Below, one piece after another: positions 25,481-35,186 of a stretch of 64,000 nucleotides of DNA. The DNA is from Deltaproteobacteria bacterium (GTDB taxonomy: Bacteria > Myxococcota_A > UBA9160 > UBA4427), in NCBI GenBank assembly GCA_029261835.1, contig JAJDAO010000009.1, forward strand, positions 1 through 64,000, written 5' to 3'. How positions within the stretch are numbered: position 1 is the first letter of the stretch; every line of letters starts with the position of its first letter. Below the pieces are notes generated by a model. The model saw nothing but the letters and a program-made list of their open reading frames with translations, searched no databases and had not been told where the DNA came from. The position numbers and the translations under genes are program-made.

Positions 25481-26517
25481 TCTGGCTTCCCTCCATCCCG
25501 GTCTTCGTCCGGGTATCCATCGGGATGCTTCTCGTGCCACTTCCATGCCGTGGCCACGATGTCCTTGAGAGCAACGTAACGGGGCTCCCATCCCAGCTCT
25601 CGCCGGGCCTTGTCGCAGCTTGCCACCAGTCTCGGTGGATCCCCCGCGCGGCGAGCCACGATCTCGTGGGGCACCGCTCTGCCCGTCACCGATTCGGCGG
25701 CTCGGATCACCTCCATCACGGAGCTTCCGCTGCCCGTTCCAACATTGAAGACCTGACCCCTTCCAGGCTTGGCATCACCGCACCAGCCAATTGCCAGCGC
25801 GTGAATTGTCGCGAGATCCTCGACATGGATGTAATCCCGGATGCACGTGCCGTCGGGGGTCGGGTAGTCGTCACCGAAGACGCTCACCTTGTCACGCTGT
25901 CCCAACAGGGTTTGGAGGACGAGGGGAATGAGGTGGGTCTCGGGGCGGTGGTCCTCGCCGTAGGAGCCGTCCGCTGCCGCGCCGGCGGCATTGAAGTAAC
26001 GCAGAAGCACGTGGCTCAGCCCGTAGGCACGGGAGAAATCTTGGATCATACGCTCGATGCAATACTTCGTGAACGCATACGTGTTCGAGGGCTGCTGGAG
26101 CGAGTCCTCGCAAAGGGGCATCTCAGCCGTCTCGCCATAGGTCGAGCAGGTGCTGGAAAAGACGATGCGCTTTACGCCGGAGTCCAGCATGGTCTCGAGC
26201 AGCGTTAGCGTGTCGGCGACGTTGTTCCGATAGTACTCCCGTGGCCGCTCCATCGAGACGCCGACATATGCGAAGGCGGCGAAGTGCATCACCGCCTCGA
26301 TATCGTGCTCCCGGATGACGCGTGCGACCAGCGCCCGGTCGGCAATCTCACCTTCGTAGAAATGCTCCGCTGGGATCGAGGCTCGGTGGCCCTCGCTCAG
26401 GTTGTCCACCACCGCGATTTCGTGGCCCGCGGCCAACAGATGTCGCGCCGCGAACCCCCCGACATAACCCGCTCCGCCCGTTACCAAGATCCTCAACCAG
26501 CGACTCTCCCGATCCAA
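25477..26517 (-). CDS. galE: UDP-glucose 4-epimerase
   Basis: Extended short-chain dehydrogenase that interconverts UDP-glucose and UDP-galactose with tightly bound NAD. Rossmann motif VTGGAGYVGGFAARHLL, VVDNLSEGH, active-site Ser/Thr region IVFSSTCSTYGE, and the catalytic Tyr/Lys in SNTYAFTKYCIE. YFNAAGA and TPDGTCIRDYIHVEDLA are GalE-specific. At 346 residues it has normal length. It supplies UDP-galactose or a related sugar to the coupled GT2 gene downstream. Confidence 0.92.
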   Translation of the reverse strand: MDRESRWLRILVTGGAGYVGGFAARHLLAAGHEIAVVDNLSEGHRASIPAEHFYEGEIADRALVARVIREHDIEAVMHFAAFAYVGVSMERPREYYRNNVADTLTLLETMLDSGVKRIVFSSTCSTYGETAEMPLCEDSLQQPSNTYAFTKYCIERMIQDFSRAYGLSHVLLRYFNAAGAAADGSYGEDHRPETHLIPLVLQTLLGQRDKVSVFGDDYPTPDGTCIRDYIHVEDLATIHALAIGWCGDAKPGRGQVFNVGTGSGSSVMEVIRAAESVTGRAVPHEIVARRAGDPPRLVASCDKARRELGWEPRYVALKDIVATAWKWHEKHPDGYPDEDRDGGKPE

Positions 26518-27028
26518 TCGCCAGAGCGCGTCTTCGACGTGCGCGAAGCGATCTTCAGTTCTTGGCGCCGAGCCGCTGATCCGGCGAGGAACCGGGCCGC
26601 CCGATCATCGCCCGTCGCCATCCTATCCACCATCGGCAGCGCCGAGACCTGAGTTCAGGGCCCTCTCGCGCCTTGAGGCGGCCGGTGCAAACTCTAGCAG
26701 CGCGCTGGGCCGCCTCAACGAGGCACCCGCTCGGCGATCGGCGTGTGCCGGAGAAGTGGTAGAGCCTGCTGACTTGCCGGATCCCCGCCAGGTCTCGGGA
26801 ACAGGAACTTCTTCAGATACAATGAACCTACATTCTCACATGAGGCCATAGTCTTGACGGGAAGTGAATCCCCGTGGGTCGGTTACCGATGACGATTGAG
26901 CATCAGAAAGACCCCGAGACGAGCTACCGATGCAAGCGCATCTTCAACGAAGACATAGCGGGGCCCACAAACGCTAGGCTGGGTTCTCGAGAGCGTGCTT
27001 TGCTCAAGACCTCCAAGAGGGATCGGCG
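26518..27028. other. 511-bp divergent intergenic region
   Basis: It separates galE (leftward) from the GT4 gene (rightward) and so must hold promoters for both. A TACAAT at 26818-26823 on the plus strand is a possible -10, but no good -35 partner was found. Apart from the inverted repeat at 26673-26718, nothing recognisable was seen. Confidence 0.5.
26673..26718. repeat. 11-bp perfect inverted repeat
   Basis: TTGAGGCGGCC (26673-26683) is the exact reverse complement of GGCCGCCTCAA (26708-26718), with a 24-base spacer. It lies in the divergent intergenic region upstream of both galE and the GT4 gene, so an operator or leader structure is more plausible than a terminator. Confidence 0.55.
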
Positions 27029-28273
27029 ATGATCGACGTGGTCTTCTTTGCCGGACGTCATCTGATTACGACGGGCGCCACGCGCTCCGTGGTAGACATG
27101 ATCGCGCGTGCAAGGAATCAGCACGGGACCGCGTTGATCGGGATGGGAGTCCAGGGAACCGATGTCAGCACCATGGTGGCGTCGGCAATCGATCTCGCCC
27201 CGGCATTTCGGCGCTATTCGCTCCCGATTCGCGCTCTGAACAGACTGCGATCCCTCGATCTGCTGAAGGGCTCACGCGACATCGCCTACGCAAACTTCTT
27301 GTTTGCGAAGCTAGATGCCGTGGCCAACTACCTGAGTGCGCGCGAGTTGTCGGCGCTGCTGCGGCAAGGTGAGCGGCCCTCGACCTTTATTGGCATGAAC
27401 TCGATGTCCTTGATGCCTGGCCGCCTCGCCAAGAAAGCAGGGATGACGTACGTCATCCACAGTCAGTGGGTACATCCGGCTGTGGAGGTCTCGGCGCTCC
27501 GCCGCGAATACGCTTCTTTGGGTCAAGAGAACGATCCGATCTCGAAGGCACGCATTGCCCGACAGTTGGAAGAGTTCGAAGTCGCAGATCTGATCTGGTG
27601 TGCGTCCAGAGTGGCGCGTGATTCGTTGGTCGAGAACGGTGTCGATGCTTCCAAGATCTTCACGGCTCCCTTTGGTGTCGACCTCGATCGCTTTCAACCG
27701 CCTCCGGAGGGGCGTGCAGCCGACGGCCGCTTCAAGATCCTCATGGTCGGTGGTCTCATCGTCAGAAAGGGTGTGCACATTCTTCTGGAGGCCGTTCTAC
27801 GCTCAGAAGTCGCAGATGCCGATCTGGTCCTGAACGGTCCGGCCGACGCGATCACGACCGGGATCATCCGTGACTACAAGGTCCGCCTGGCAGAGCGAGG
27901 GATCGAGCTCACATTCGGAGCCGGCGATCCTCGCGGCAACCTTCAGACCGCTTCAGTCTTTGTCCTCGCTTCCGTCAGTGAGTCGTTCGGTCTCGTCGTG
28001 CTCGAGGCCATGGCCTCCGGCCTGCCCGTACTCATCTCATCAGCGGTGGGGGCGAGCGAATGTGTCGTAGAAGGAAAGAACGGATTCGTCTTCCCTTCTC
28101 GGGATGTCACCACCCTCGCGCGGCACCTGAACCGACTCTACGCGGATCGAGCGCAGTGTCGGGATTTCGGAGAGCAGTCCCGGAAGGTTGCGCAGGAATA
28201 CGAAATAGCGTCCATGAGCGAAGCGCTCATGGATCAGATCCAAGAGCGCTCAGCCAAGCTGCGAAGTAGCTGA
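27029..28273 (+). CDS. family 4 glycosyltransferase
   Basis: Retaining GT-B fold enzyme. The N-terminal domain starts IDVVFFAGRHLITTGATRSV. The nucleotide-sugar domain has KILMVGGLIVRKGVHILLEA and the GT4 E-x7-E signature in SVSESFGLVVLEAMASGLPV, followed by GKNGFVFPSRD. Acceptor recognition cannot be deduced. It is the last intact gene of the polysaccharide island on the right side; a moaA remnant follows on the opposite strand. Confidence 0.88.
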   Translation: MIDVVFFAGRHLITTGATRSVVDMIARARNQHGTALIGMGVQGTDVSTMVASAIDLAPAFRRYSLPIRALNRLRSLDLLKGSRDIAYANFLFAKLDAVANYLSARELSALLRQGERPSTFIGMNSMSLMPGRLAKKAGMTYVIHSQWVHPAVEVSALRREYASLGQENDPISKARIARQLEEFEVADLIWCASRVARDSLVENGVDASKIFTAPFGVDLDRFQPPPEGRAADGRFKILMVGGLIVRKGVHILLEAVLRSEVADADLVLNGPADAITTGIIRDYKVRLAERGIELTFGAGDPRGNLQTASVFVLASVSESFGLVVLEAMASGLPVLISSAVGASECVVEGKNGFVFPSRDVTTLARHLNRLYADRAQCRDFGEQSRKVAQEYEIASMSEALMDQIQERSAKLRSS

Positions 28274-28353
28274 CTCACCCGTGTGAGGCCACCACGAGGA
28301 ACCGACCAACCGCCGAGTTTGTGCATCTCGACGCCGTCGGTTTGTGGCTCTGA

Positions 28354-28458
28354 GTCGGCGGCCAGGCGGGCTCTTGAGCAGTCACCGCAGAGGGGCTGGG
28401 AGACGGAGGTGATGATTCCGATCTTGGCCTCGCCGTCCCCACCGCGGCTCGCGTAGCG
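28354..28458 (-). pseudogene. remnant of the 3' part of moaA
   Basis: The minus-strand frame encodes EAKIGIITSVSQPLCGDCSRARLAAD, matching the C-terminal [4Fe-4S] site of MoaA (radical-SAM enzyme of molybdenum cofactor synthesis; usually GEIG.I..V.QPFC.DC.RARLSADG). Two cysteines of the CxxC remain, but similarity ends just before the third cysteine and there is no matching sequence upstream. Only about 35 codons are recognisable. Its upstream edge coincides with a perfect hairpin at 28457-28489, suggesting a deletion junction. Confidence 0.68.
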
Positions 28459-28489
28459 AGCCGGGCCGGCGGCGCGGGGGCCCGGCTCG
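28457..28489. repeat. 11-bp perfect stem-loop
   Basis: CGAGCCGGGCC (28457-28467) pairs exactly with GGCCCGGCTCG (28479-28489) around an 11-base loop. It is very GC-rich with no T-tract. It may act as a terminator for the GT4 transcript, or be a fossil of a mobile element at the edge of the moaA remnant. Confidence 0.6.
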
Positions 28490-28562
28490 GCCAGCCCAGC
28501 GTCGGCAACGCCGTCGCACCGGGCGTGCTGACTCTTCACGCCGGGCTCGATAGACTCCTCGC

Positions 28563-28781
28563 ATGGATCCCGGCAGTGTTCGCGGCGTGTTGTCGTGGTG
28601 CGCGATCGTGTGTGGCGTGATGCTCCTCGCCTGGTCCCTGTTTCTCTTCGCGCAGCAGGCTCGAGGGGAGTCCATCTTCCGCTCCGCCTCGCCCGAGCGC
28701 GCGCTGGAGTTTGGCACCGAGGAGCCGTGGCGAGATCCGCGCTGCACGGCCTGTTTGAGGACCTCGCGAACGAGCGCGTAG
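28563..28781 (+). CDS. small single-pass membrane protein, uncertain
   Basis: A 72-residue frame with one hydrophobic helix (VLSWCAIVCGVMLLAWSLFLFA) after a short N-terminus and a charged tail ending in CTACLRTSRTSA. It lies 24 bp upstream of the PfkB-type kinase gene on the same strand. No clear ribosome site is visible and no family is recognised; it could be a chance frame in GC-rich DNA. Confidence 0.35.
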   Translation: MDPGSVRGVLSWCAIVCGVMLLAWSLFLFAQQARGESIFRSASPERALEFGTEEPWRDPRCTACLRTSRTSA

Positions 28782-28805
28782 GCGGAGCACAGAGGAAAGC
28801 GACGG

Positions 28806-29690
28806 GTGCACTTTGACCGCGTGGTGGGGCTCGGGCTCTGCGTTCTCGACGAGGTACTCTTGGTCGACGATTTCGGCCTGGCCGAGGGGCGCACCCGTTA
28901 CCGAGAGCGCGTGCGTCTGCCGGGCGGCATGGTGACCACGGCACTCGCGCAGGCGGCGGCACTTGGCTGCGAGAGCCACCTCCTGTCGCTGGTGGGCGCG
29001 GACGCGGACGGTCGCTACATCGCACGCGAGCTGCGCCGCCGCGGCGTCGTCACCCGCCGACTGATTCGCTGCGAGCAGCGCGCGACCACGATGGCGCTCG
29101 TGCTCGTGCAGCATCGCGGCGGCCAGCGACGCTTCGTGGTGCCCGATCGCCGGGCGATCGAACGCGGCGTGCCCGACTTCGACCTGACGCCGATACGGCG
29201 CGGTGCGGTCCTGCTGATCGATGGGCACTTTCCCGCACAGACGATGCGCTGCGTGCGCCGAGCGCGAGAGCACGATGTCCCCGTGATCGCCGACCTGGCG
29301 GACGCGCGCCCCGCCCTGCGCCGCCTGCTCCGCTACGCGGACTACCCCATCGTCCCGCTGGAATTCGTCGAGACTCTCGGCGTGGGCGGGCCCGACGAGA
29401 CGCTTCGCTACATCCATAATCGCTACCGCAGCACACCCGTGGTGACGCTTGGCGCGAAGGGAGCGTTGGTGCTCCACGGTGGCCGCGTCCGCCGGATTCC
29501 GTCGCCTCGTGTTCGCGTCGTCGACAGCACGGGTGCCGGGGATGTCTTTCACGGTGCCTTCGCCGCCGGGCTGCTCCGGGGCCGCGATGTACTCGACTCA
29601 CTCGCGCTCGCTGCGCGTGCCGCTTCGGCGAGCTGTCGCGCTCTGGGAGGCATGGGCGCGCTGATGACCGAGCGCGACGTCGCGATCTGA
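28806..29690 (+). CDS. PfkB-family carbohydrate/nucleoside kinase
   Basis: Ribokinase-fold kinase. The N-terminal part has GLGLCVLDEVLLVDDF and LPGGMVTTALAQAAALGCES, the sugar-binding loop. The C-terminal signature DSTGAGDVFHGAFAAGLLRG carries the anion-hole glycines and the catalytic Asp. It starts at GTG 28806 with GAGGAAAG just upstream. At 294 residues the length is normal. The phosphorylated sugar or nucleoside cannot be assigned; sequence around the substrate loop does not match fructokinase or adenosine kinase clearly enough to decide. Confidence 0.85.
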   Translation: MHFDRVVGLGLCVLDEVLLVDDFGLAEGRTRYRERVRLPGGMVTTALAQAAALGCESHLLSLVGADADGRYIARELRRRGVVTRRLIRCEQRATTMALVLVQHRGGQRRFVVPDRRAIERGVPDFDLTPIRRGAVLLIDGHFPAQTMRCVRRAREHDVPVIADLADARPALRRLLRYADYPIVPLEFVETLGVGGPDETLRYIHNRYRSTPVVTLGAKGALVLHGGRVRRIPSPRVRVVDSTGAGDVFHGAFAAGLLRGRDVLDSLALAARAASASCRALGGMGALMTERDVAI

Positions 29691-29815
29691 CCAGGCCCGC
29701 GGGGGATGCACGCACGACCGGATGCTCGAAGTGGTCTCCGCAGACCTCGTCTTGACGATCGTCCGGAATCCTCCACCCTAGCGCGCGCCCCCCCCCGAAA
29801 CGGACCGGAGCCAGG

Positions 29816-31633
29816 ATGGCCAAGCAGAAGGTCGCCTACGATGAGAAGGCGATTCAGACCCTCGACGCCCTGGAGCACATCCGACTGCGCACGGGCATGT
29901 ACATCGGGCGGCTCGGCGACGGCGATCACCCGCTGGACGGCATCTACGTGATGCTCAAGGAGGTCGTCGACAACTCGGTCGACGAGTTCATCATGGGTGA
30001 GGGTCGTAAGATCGAAATCAGCTGCGACGATCGCACGGTGACCGTGCGCGATTACGGTCGCGGAATTCCGCTGGGCAAAGTCATCGACTGCGTCAGCCAG
30101 ATCAACACCGGGGGCAAGTACAACGACGACGTCTTCCAGTTCTCGGTCGGGCTCAACGGCGTCGGGACCAAGGCCGTCAACGCGCTCTCGTCCGACTTCG
30201 AGGTGGTGAGCTGGCGGGACGGGAAATTCGCCTGCGCGACCTTCGAGCGGGGAAGGCTCAAGAGCCAGAAGAAGGGGCGAGATGGAGAGGAGCCCAACGG
30301 AACATTCATTCGCTTCACGCCCGATCCCGAAATCTTCGGGAAGTACGACTGGAAAGAGGAATTCGTCGAGCACCGCCTTCGCTATTACGCCTACCTGAAC
30401 AGCGGCCTTCGGCTCCTCTATCACGGAAAGAGCTTCCAGAGCCGAGCGGGTCTAGCCGACCTGCTGGCCGATGAGATCGGCGATGAGCCCCCCCTGTACG
30501 ACATTGTTCACTGTCACGGCGACCGCTTCGAGTTCGCGTTCACCCACACCAACAACTACGGCGAAACCTACTACGCCTTCGTCAACGGCCAGTACACCAA
30601 CGATGGAGGCACGCACCAGAGTGCCTTCAGAGAGGGTCTGCTCAAGGGCGTAAACGAGTTTGCCAAGAAGAGCTTCGCCGGTGAGGACGTGCGCGACGGC
30701 ATCATCGGCGCAATCTCGGTCAAGCTGCAGGATCCAGTATTCGAAAGCCAGACCAAGAACAAGCTGGGATCGACCGAAGTGCGTTCCTGGATCGTGCCCA
30801 CCGTCAAGGATCAGGTGGTGCGTTGGCTACACCAGAACGCCGATGCGGCCAACCAGCTGCTCGAGAAGGTGACGAACAACGAGCGAGTGCGGAAAGAGCT
30901 ATCCGCTATCAAGAAGAAGGCTCGGGAGCACGCGAAGAAGGTGGCGATCCGCATTCCGAAATTGACGGACTGCAAGGTCCACTTCGGCGATGCGAAAGGG
31001 GCACGCCGGGACGACAGCACGATCTTCCTGTCCGAAGGGGATTCGGCGGCGGGCGTCATGGTGCCGACCCGTGACGTCTACACGCAGGCGATATTCTCAC
31101 TCAAGGGCAAGCCGCTCAACTGTCACGGGATGAAGCGTGATGCGATCTACAAGAATGAGGAGCTCTACAACATCATGCGTGCCCTGGGCATCGAGGAGGG
31201 GATCGATGGCCTGCGCTACAACCGCGTGGTGATCGCGACGGATGCCGATGTCGACGGCATGCACATTCGCAACCTGCTGCTGACCTTCTTTCTGCGCTAT
31301 TTCGAAGAGCTGGTCCTCAAGGGGCACGTCTATATCCTGGAGACGCCCCTCTTTCGCGTTCGCAACAAGCAGGAGACTCGCTACTGCTACAGCGACGAGG
31401 AGCGTGGGGCAGCACTCGAATCGCTGAAAGGCGCCGAGGTGACTCGCTTCAAGGGTCTGGGTGAGATCAGTCCGAAGGAGTTCGGCCAGTTCATTGGTGA
31501 GAACATACGCCTGGTTCCGGTGGCGGTCAGCAGCATCGGTGAAGTGGGGAAGACACTGGACTTCTTCATGGGCAAGAACACGCCAGCACGCCGAGACTTC
31601 ATTGTCGACAATCTGCTGACTGAAGTCGCCTAG
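29816..31633 (+). CDS. parE: DNA topoisomerase IV subunit B (GyrB/ParE family)
   Basis: ATPase subunit of a type IIA topoisomerase that decatenates chromosomes. GHKL motifs: KEVVDNSVDEF, VRDYGRGIPLG, and the ATP lid VGLNGVGTKAVNALS. The Toprim domain has FLSEGDSAAGVM and VIATDADVDGMHIRNL, with KGLGEISPKEF near the C-terminus. At 605 residues it is short like ParE and lacks the long insertion of some GyrB proteins. The start is ATG 29816 with GGAG at 29807-29810. A C9 run lies just upstream. parC follows after 31 bp. Confidence 0.9.
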   Translation: MAKQKVAYDEKAIQTLDALEHIRLRTGMYIGRLGDGDHPLDGIYVMLKEVVDNSVDEFIMGEGRKIEISCDDRTVTVRDYGRGIPLGKVIDCVSQINTGGKYNDDVFQFSVGLNGVGTKAVNALSSDFEVVSWRDGKFACATFERGRLKSQKKGRDGEEPNGTFIRFTPDPEIFGKYDWKEEFVEHRLRYYAYLNSGLRLLYHGKSFQSRAGLADLLADEIGDEPPLYDIVHCHGDRFEFAFTHTNNYGETYYAFVNGQYTNDGGTHQSAFREGLLKGVNEFAKKSFAGEDVRDGIIGAISVKLQDPVFESQTKNKLGSTEVRSWIVPTVKDQVVRWLHQNADAANQLLEKVTNNERVRKELSAIKKKAREHAKKVAIRIPKLTDCKVHFGDAKGARRDDSTIFLSEGDSAAGVMVPTRDVYTQAIFSLKGKPLNCHGMKRDAIYKNEELYNIMRALGIEEGIDGLRYNRVVIATDADVDGMHIRNLLLTFFLRYFEELVLKGHVYILETPLFRVRNKQETRYCYSDEERGAALESLKGAEVTRFKGLGEISPKEFGQFIGENIRLVPVAVSSIGEVGKTLDFFMGKNTPARRDFIVDNLLTEVA

Positions 31634-31664
31634 CGGCGAAGAGGATGCCGGCTCTCCGGGCCGG

Positions 31665-33686
31665 ATGGATTCTGGGCGACGGCGCTCAGATGAGGCGAAA
31701 TCGTTGGCTCATCTCGAATCTCTGATGCAAGACAACTTTCTGGAGTACTCCAGCTACTTCGTGCTGGATCGTGCCATTCCAGACATTCGTGATGGTCTGA
31801 AGCCGGTGCAGCGGCGCATCCTGCACACGCTCTTCACCATGAACGATGGCCGGTATCACAAGGTGGCCAACGTGATCGGTGCGACGATGAAGCTTCACCC
31901 GCATGGCGATGCCTCCATCGGCGACGCGCTCGTCGTGCTGGCCAATAAGGCCTACTTCATCGATCGCCAGGGGAACTTCGGCAACCTCCACACCGGCCAC
32001 CCGGCGGCCGCGCCACGCTACATCGAGTGCCGATTGACGCCGCTGGCGCTCGAGACGCTCTTCCACAGACACCTCACCGAATTCGTCTCGAGCTACGACG
32101 GGCGCAACGAAGAGCCGGTTTCCCTGCCCGCCAAGCTGCCGGTCATTCTGATGCTCGGCACCGAGGGCATCGCCATCGGCATGGCGACAAAGATTCTTCC
32201 GCACAACCTACTCGAGCTGTGGGAAGCGCAGATCGCCGTGTTGAAGGGTGAAGACGTCCGGCTCTATCCCGACTTCCAACAGGGCGGGCTGATGGACGTC
32301 GATGCCTATGACGACGGCCGCGGCAAAGTCGAGGTGCGAGTCCGCACCGTTGTGCGAGACAAGAAGCACGTCGTGATCAGCGAGATTCCCTACGGCACAT
32401 CCACCGAGAGTCTCATCGCCTCGATCGAGGCTGCTGTGCAGAAGGGCCGTGTCAAGATCGCGTCGATCGACGATTTCACCGCGGAGAAGGTCGAGATCGA
32501 ACTCACGCTGGCGCGCGGCGCTACCGCGAAGGAGGTAATCCCGCAGCTCTATGCCTACACCGACTGCTCGGTTTCTATCTCTTCCAATGTGACCGTGATC
32601 CGGGATCGCAAGCCGGTACAGATGACGATCACGGAAGTCATCGAAGTGCTGACTGAGCGACTCGAACAGCAGATCAAGGCCGAGCTCGAATACGACCGGT
32701 CGCAGTTGCTCGATCGGCAGCACTGGCTGACGCTGGAGCAGATCTTCGTCGAGAAGCGCGTCTACAAGCGTATCGAGCAGGCCAAGACCGATGAGGCGGT
32801 GCGGGATCAGGTGCGGACGGGGATGCGGAAGTACGAGGATCTCTTCGTGCGTCCGATGGTAGACGAAGACGTGAAACGCCTGCTCGAGGTTCGAATCCGC
32901 CGGATATCCGCTTACGACATCGAGAAGAACCGAAAGGACATCGACCAGATCGTACGCGAAATCAAGGCGGTCAGTACGAAGCTGCGGAACCTCAAGCGCA
33001 CGACCGTGCAGTACATCGAGGGGTTGATCGACAAATTCGGCGATCAGTATCCCCGCCGTACTGAGATCACGCGGATCAAGGCGGTGGACAAGAAGGCGGT
33101 CGCGCACCAAAACGTCAAGCTCGCCTACGACAAGGATTCGGGGTTCTTTGGCAGTGATGTCAGGGGCGATATGTTCAAGATGAACGTCAGTGAGTACGAC
33201 CTCATTCTCGGCATTGCATCCGACGGAAGCTATCGAGTCATGACGACGCCGGAGAAGGTGCTCTTCAGCGGCCGGCTACTCTACTGTGAGGTCTTCGATC
33301 CCGAGCGGGGCGCAGAATTCACGCTGGTCTATCGCGATAAGAAGAGAATCGCCTACGGCAAGCGGATCGAGATCCTCAAGTTCATTCGAAACCGAGAGTA
33401 TCAGCTCATCAAAGACAAGGCGGGCAAGATCGATCTGTTGCTCCATGCAGGCGAGCTGGGTGAGGTGACTCTCGACTTCGTTCCCGCCAAGCGTCAGCGC
33501 GTCAAGAGCGCCCAGTTCGACCTCTCGACTCTGCAACACACCAGCCCGACGGCCCGCGGCACGCGTCTGGCGCCCAAGCCGGTTTCCAAGCTGAAGCTCA
33601 AACCGAGCAAGGGCAAGAAGAGCCGGGCAGCAAGGAAGCCGCCCAAGCTGGAGATCGATGAGGACGGGCAGGGGAGACTCCTCTAG
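31665..33686 (+). CDS. parC: DNA topoisomerase IV subunit A (GyrA/ParC family)
   Basis: DNA-cleaving subunit partnered with the preceding parE. The winged-helix region reads DRAIPDIRDGLKPVQRRIL and the catalytic tyrosine lies in AAAPRYIECRL. The quinolone-region equivalent HPHGDASIGDALV is present. After the coiled-coil gate there is only a short beta-type C-terminal region and a Lys/Arg-rich tail (KPVSKLKLKPSKGKKSRAA), typical of ParC rather than GyrA, which has a full beta-pinwheel. Alternative start: methionine 21 at 31725. Confidence 0.9.
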   Translation: MDSGRRRSDEAKSLAHLESLMQDNFLEYSSYFVLDRAIPDIRDGLKPVQRRILHTLFTMNDGRYHKVANVIGATMKLHPHGDASIGDALVVLANKAYFIDRQGNFGNLHTGHPAAAPRYIECRLTPLALETLFHRHLTEFVSSYDGRNEEPVSLPAKLPVILMLGTEGIAIGMATKILPHNLLELWEAQIAVLKGEDVRLYPDFQQGGLMDVDAYDDGRGKVEVRVRTVVRDKKHVVISEIPYGTSTESLIASIEAAVQKGRVKIASIDDFTAEKVEIELTLARGATAKEVIPQLYAYTDCSVSISSNVTVIRDRKPVQMTITEVIEVLTERLEQQIKAELEYDRSQLLDRQHWLTLEQIFVEKRVYKRIEQAKTDEAVRDQVRTGMRKYEDLFVRPMVDEDVKRLLEVRIRRISAYDIEKNRKDIDQIVREIKAVSTKLRNLKRTTVQYIEGLIDKFGDQYPRRTEITRIKAVDKKAVAHQNVKLAYDKDSGFFGSDVRGDMFKMNVSEYDLILGIASDGSYRVMTTPEKVLFSGRLLYCEVFDPERGAEFTLVYRDKKRIAYGKRIEILKFIRNREYQLIKDKAGKIDLLLHAGELGEVTLDFVPAKRQRVKSAQFDLSTLQHTSPTARGTRLAPKPVSKLKLKPSKGKKSRAARKPPKLEIDEDGQGRLL

Positions 33687-33692
33687 TCGGGA

Positions 33693-34115
33693 TCACTCCC
33701 CGATGATCTTGATCATCACCCGTTTGTCCCGCCCGCCGTCGAACTCGCCGTAGAAGATTTGCTCCCAGGGTCCGAAGTCGAGCGCGCCTTCGGTGATGGC
33801 CACCACGACTTCACGCCCCATGATCTGACGCTTGTGGTGGGCGTCGCCATTGTCTTCACCGGTTCGGTTGTGGTGATAGCGCTCGGGGCTCGCGTCGAAC
33901 GGAGCCAGCTCTTCGAGCCAGCGCTGGTAGTCGCGATGCAGACCTGGCTCGTCGTCGTTGATGAAGACACTCGCGGTAATGTGCATGGCGTTGACCAAGC
34001 AGAGCCCTTCCTGAATCTCGCTCTCGACCACCGCCTCTGCTACCTGCGAAGTGATGTTGACGAAGTCCATGCGCTTCGGCACATGAAGGGTGAGATGGCG
34101 AGTAAGGGACTTCAT
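33693..34115 (-). CDS. YjbQ/UPF0047 family protein
   Basis: Small beta-barrel family, sometimes annotated as secondary thiamine-phosphate synthase; the true role is unsettled. The family signature [19 protein letters not shown] and the histidine-rich [19 protein letters not shown] are both present, and 140 residues is the normal length. It converges on parC with only 6 bp between stop codons and is divergent from the SDR gene to its right. Confidence 0.88.
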   Translation of the reverse strand: MKSLTRHLTLHVPKRMDFVNITSQVAEAVVESEIQEGLCLVNAMHITASVFINDDEPGLHRDYQRWLEELAPFDASPERYHHNRTGEDNGDAHHKRQIMGREVVVAITEGALDFGPWEQIFYGEFDGGRDKRVMIKIIGE

Positions 34116-34364
34116 TCTGCTTTACTCCCCTCTATTCCGCTTCGTGACGCACAGGTTGGATGGTGAGCCCTCGACTGTAGCGGATCGGCTCGATCAGTGG
34201 TCTGGCGCTCGCGTTGCGGTCTGCGCCATTCATGCGAGCGATCGCAGATCCGGCGTTCCGTGGTACGGTTCAGCGGGTTCGAAGCTGGCCGGGAGAGCTG
34301 CCCAATTGGGGCAGGAGAGCCGGAGCTGAGCGATTCGAAGCAAGAGCGCAGTGGAGGCGACGAG

Positions 34365-35186
34365 ATGTCCTCGCGAGTGGTTCTGATTACCGGCGCTTCG
34401 TCCGGTCTCGGCAGGGTCTGCGCGGAGCATCTCGCTGCTCTCGGGCATCGAGTCTATGGCACCAGCCGTGGTGCGAGCTTTCCGGGGCCCGACGCGCCGG
34501 ATGCCGGACCGTCGTTGATTCCGATGGACGTTCGCGACGATGCGTCCGTTCGAGCTGCAGTCGACTTCGTGCTCGCACGCCACGGGCGCCTCGATGTGCT
34601 GGTGAACAATGCGGGTGTCGGCCTCGCCGGGTCGGTGGAGGACACCACGCCCGACGAGGCCCGGGACCTCTTCGAGACGAACCTCTTTGGCGCGCATCGG
34701 GTTTGTCGCGCCGTCTTGCCGACGTTGCGTGAGCAGCGTGCGGGCCTGATCGTGAATATCAGCTCGCTGGGGGGATTGGTGACGATCCCCTTTCAGGGCT
34801 TCTACTCAGCCTCCAAGTTCGCCCTCGAGTCCATGAGCGAGGCATTGCGCATGGAGGCGAGACCCTTCGGTGTTCGAGTGACATTGCTCGAGCCTGGTGA
34901 TTTCAAGACGAACTTCACAGCCAACCGGGCTTTCGCCGCGCAGGCCGGTGACGGATCCGTCTATGAGGAGCGCTGCAGGCGCGCTGTCGCGGTCATGGAA
35001 CACGACGAGCAGGGCGGCGCCGATCCCATGGCGCTCGCTCGGCTCGTGGCGGCGTTGCTGGAGAAACGAACGCCGCGTCCCCGCTATCCACTCGGGATGT
35101 TCTTCCAGAAGCTGCTCGTTGGTCTGAAGCGATTCCTGCCCGCCGGTCTCGTCGAGAAGAGCATCATGGCCTACTACAAGCTCTAA
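34365..35186 (+). CDS. short-chain dehydrogenase/reductase
   Basis: Classical SDR. Cofactor motif [32 protein letters not shown], catalytic Ser in IVNISSLGG and the Tyr/Lys pair in [14 protein letters not shown]. The open frame extends to 34197, but GGAGG at 34353-34357 places the start at ATG 34365, directly before the Rossmann fold. The C-terminus [21 protein letters not shown] resembles lipid- or retinol-type SDRs that dock to membranes. Its stop overlaps that of the convergent PLD gene (shared CTAA). Confidence 0.88.
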   Translation: MSSRVVLITGASSGLGRVCAEHLAALGHRVYGTSRGASFPGPDAPDAGPSLIPMDVRDDASVRAAVDFVLARHGRLDVLVNNAGVGLAGSVEDTTPDEARDLFETNLFGAHRVCRAVLPTLREQRAGLIVNISSLGGLVTIPFQGFYSASKFALESMSEALRMEARPFGVRVTLLEPGDFKTNFTANRAFAAQAGDGSVYEERCRRAVAVMEHDEQGGADPMALARLVAALLEKRTPRPRYPLGMFFQKLLVGLKRFLPAGLVEKSIMAYYKL

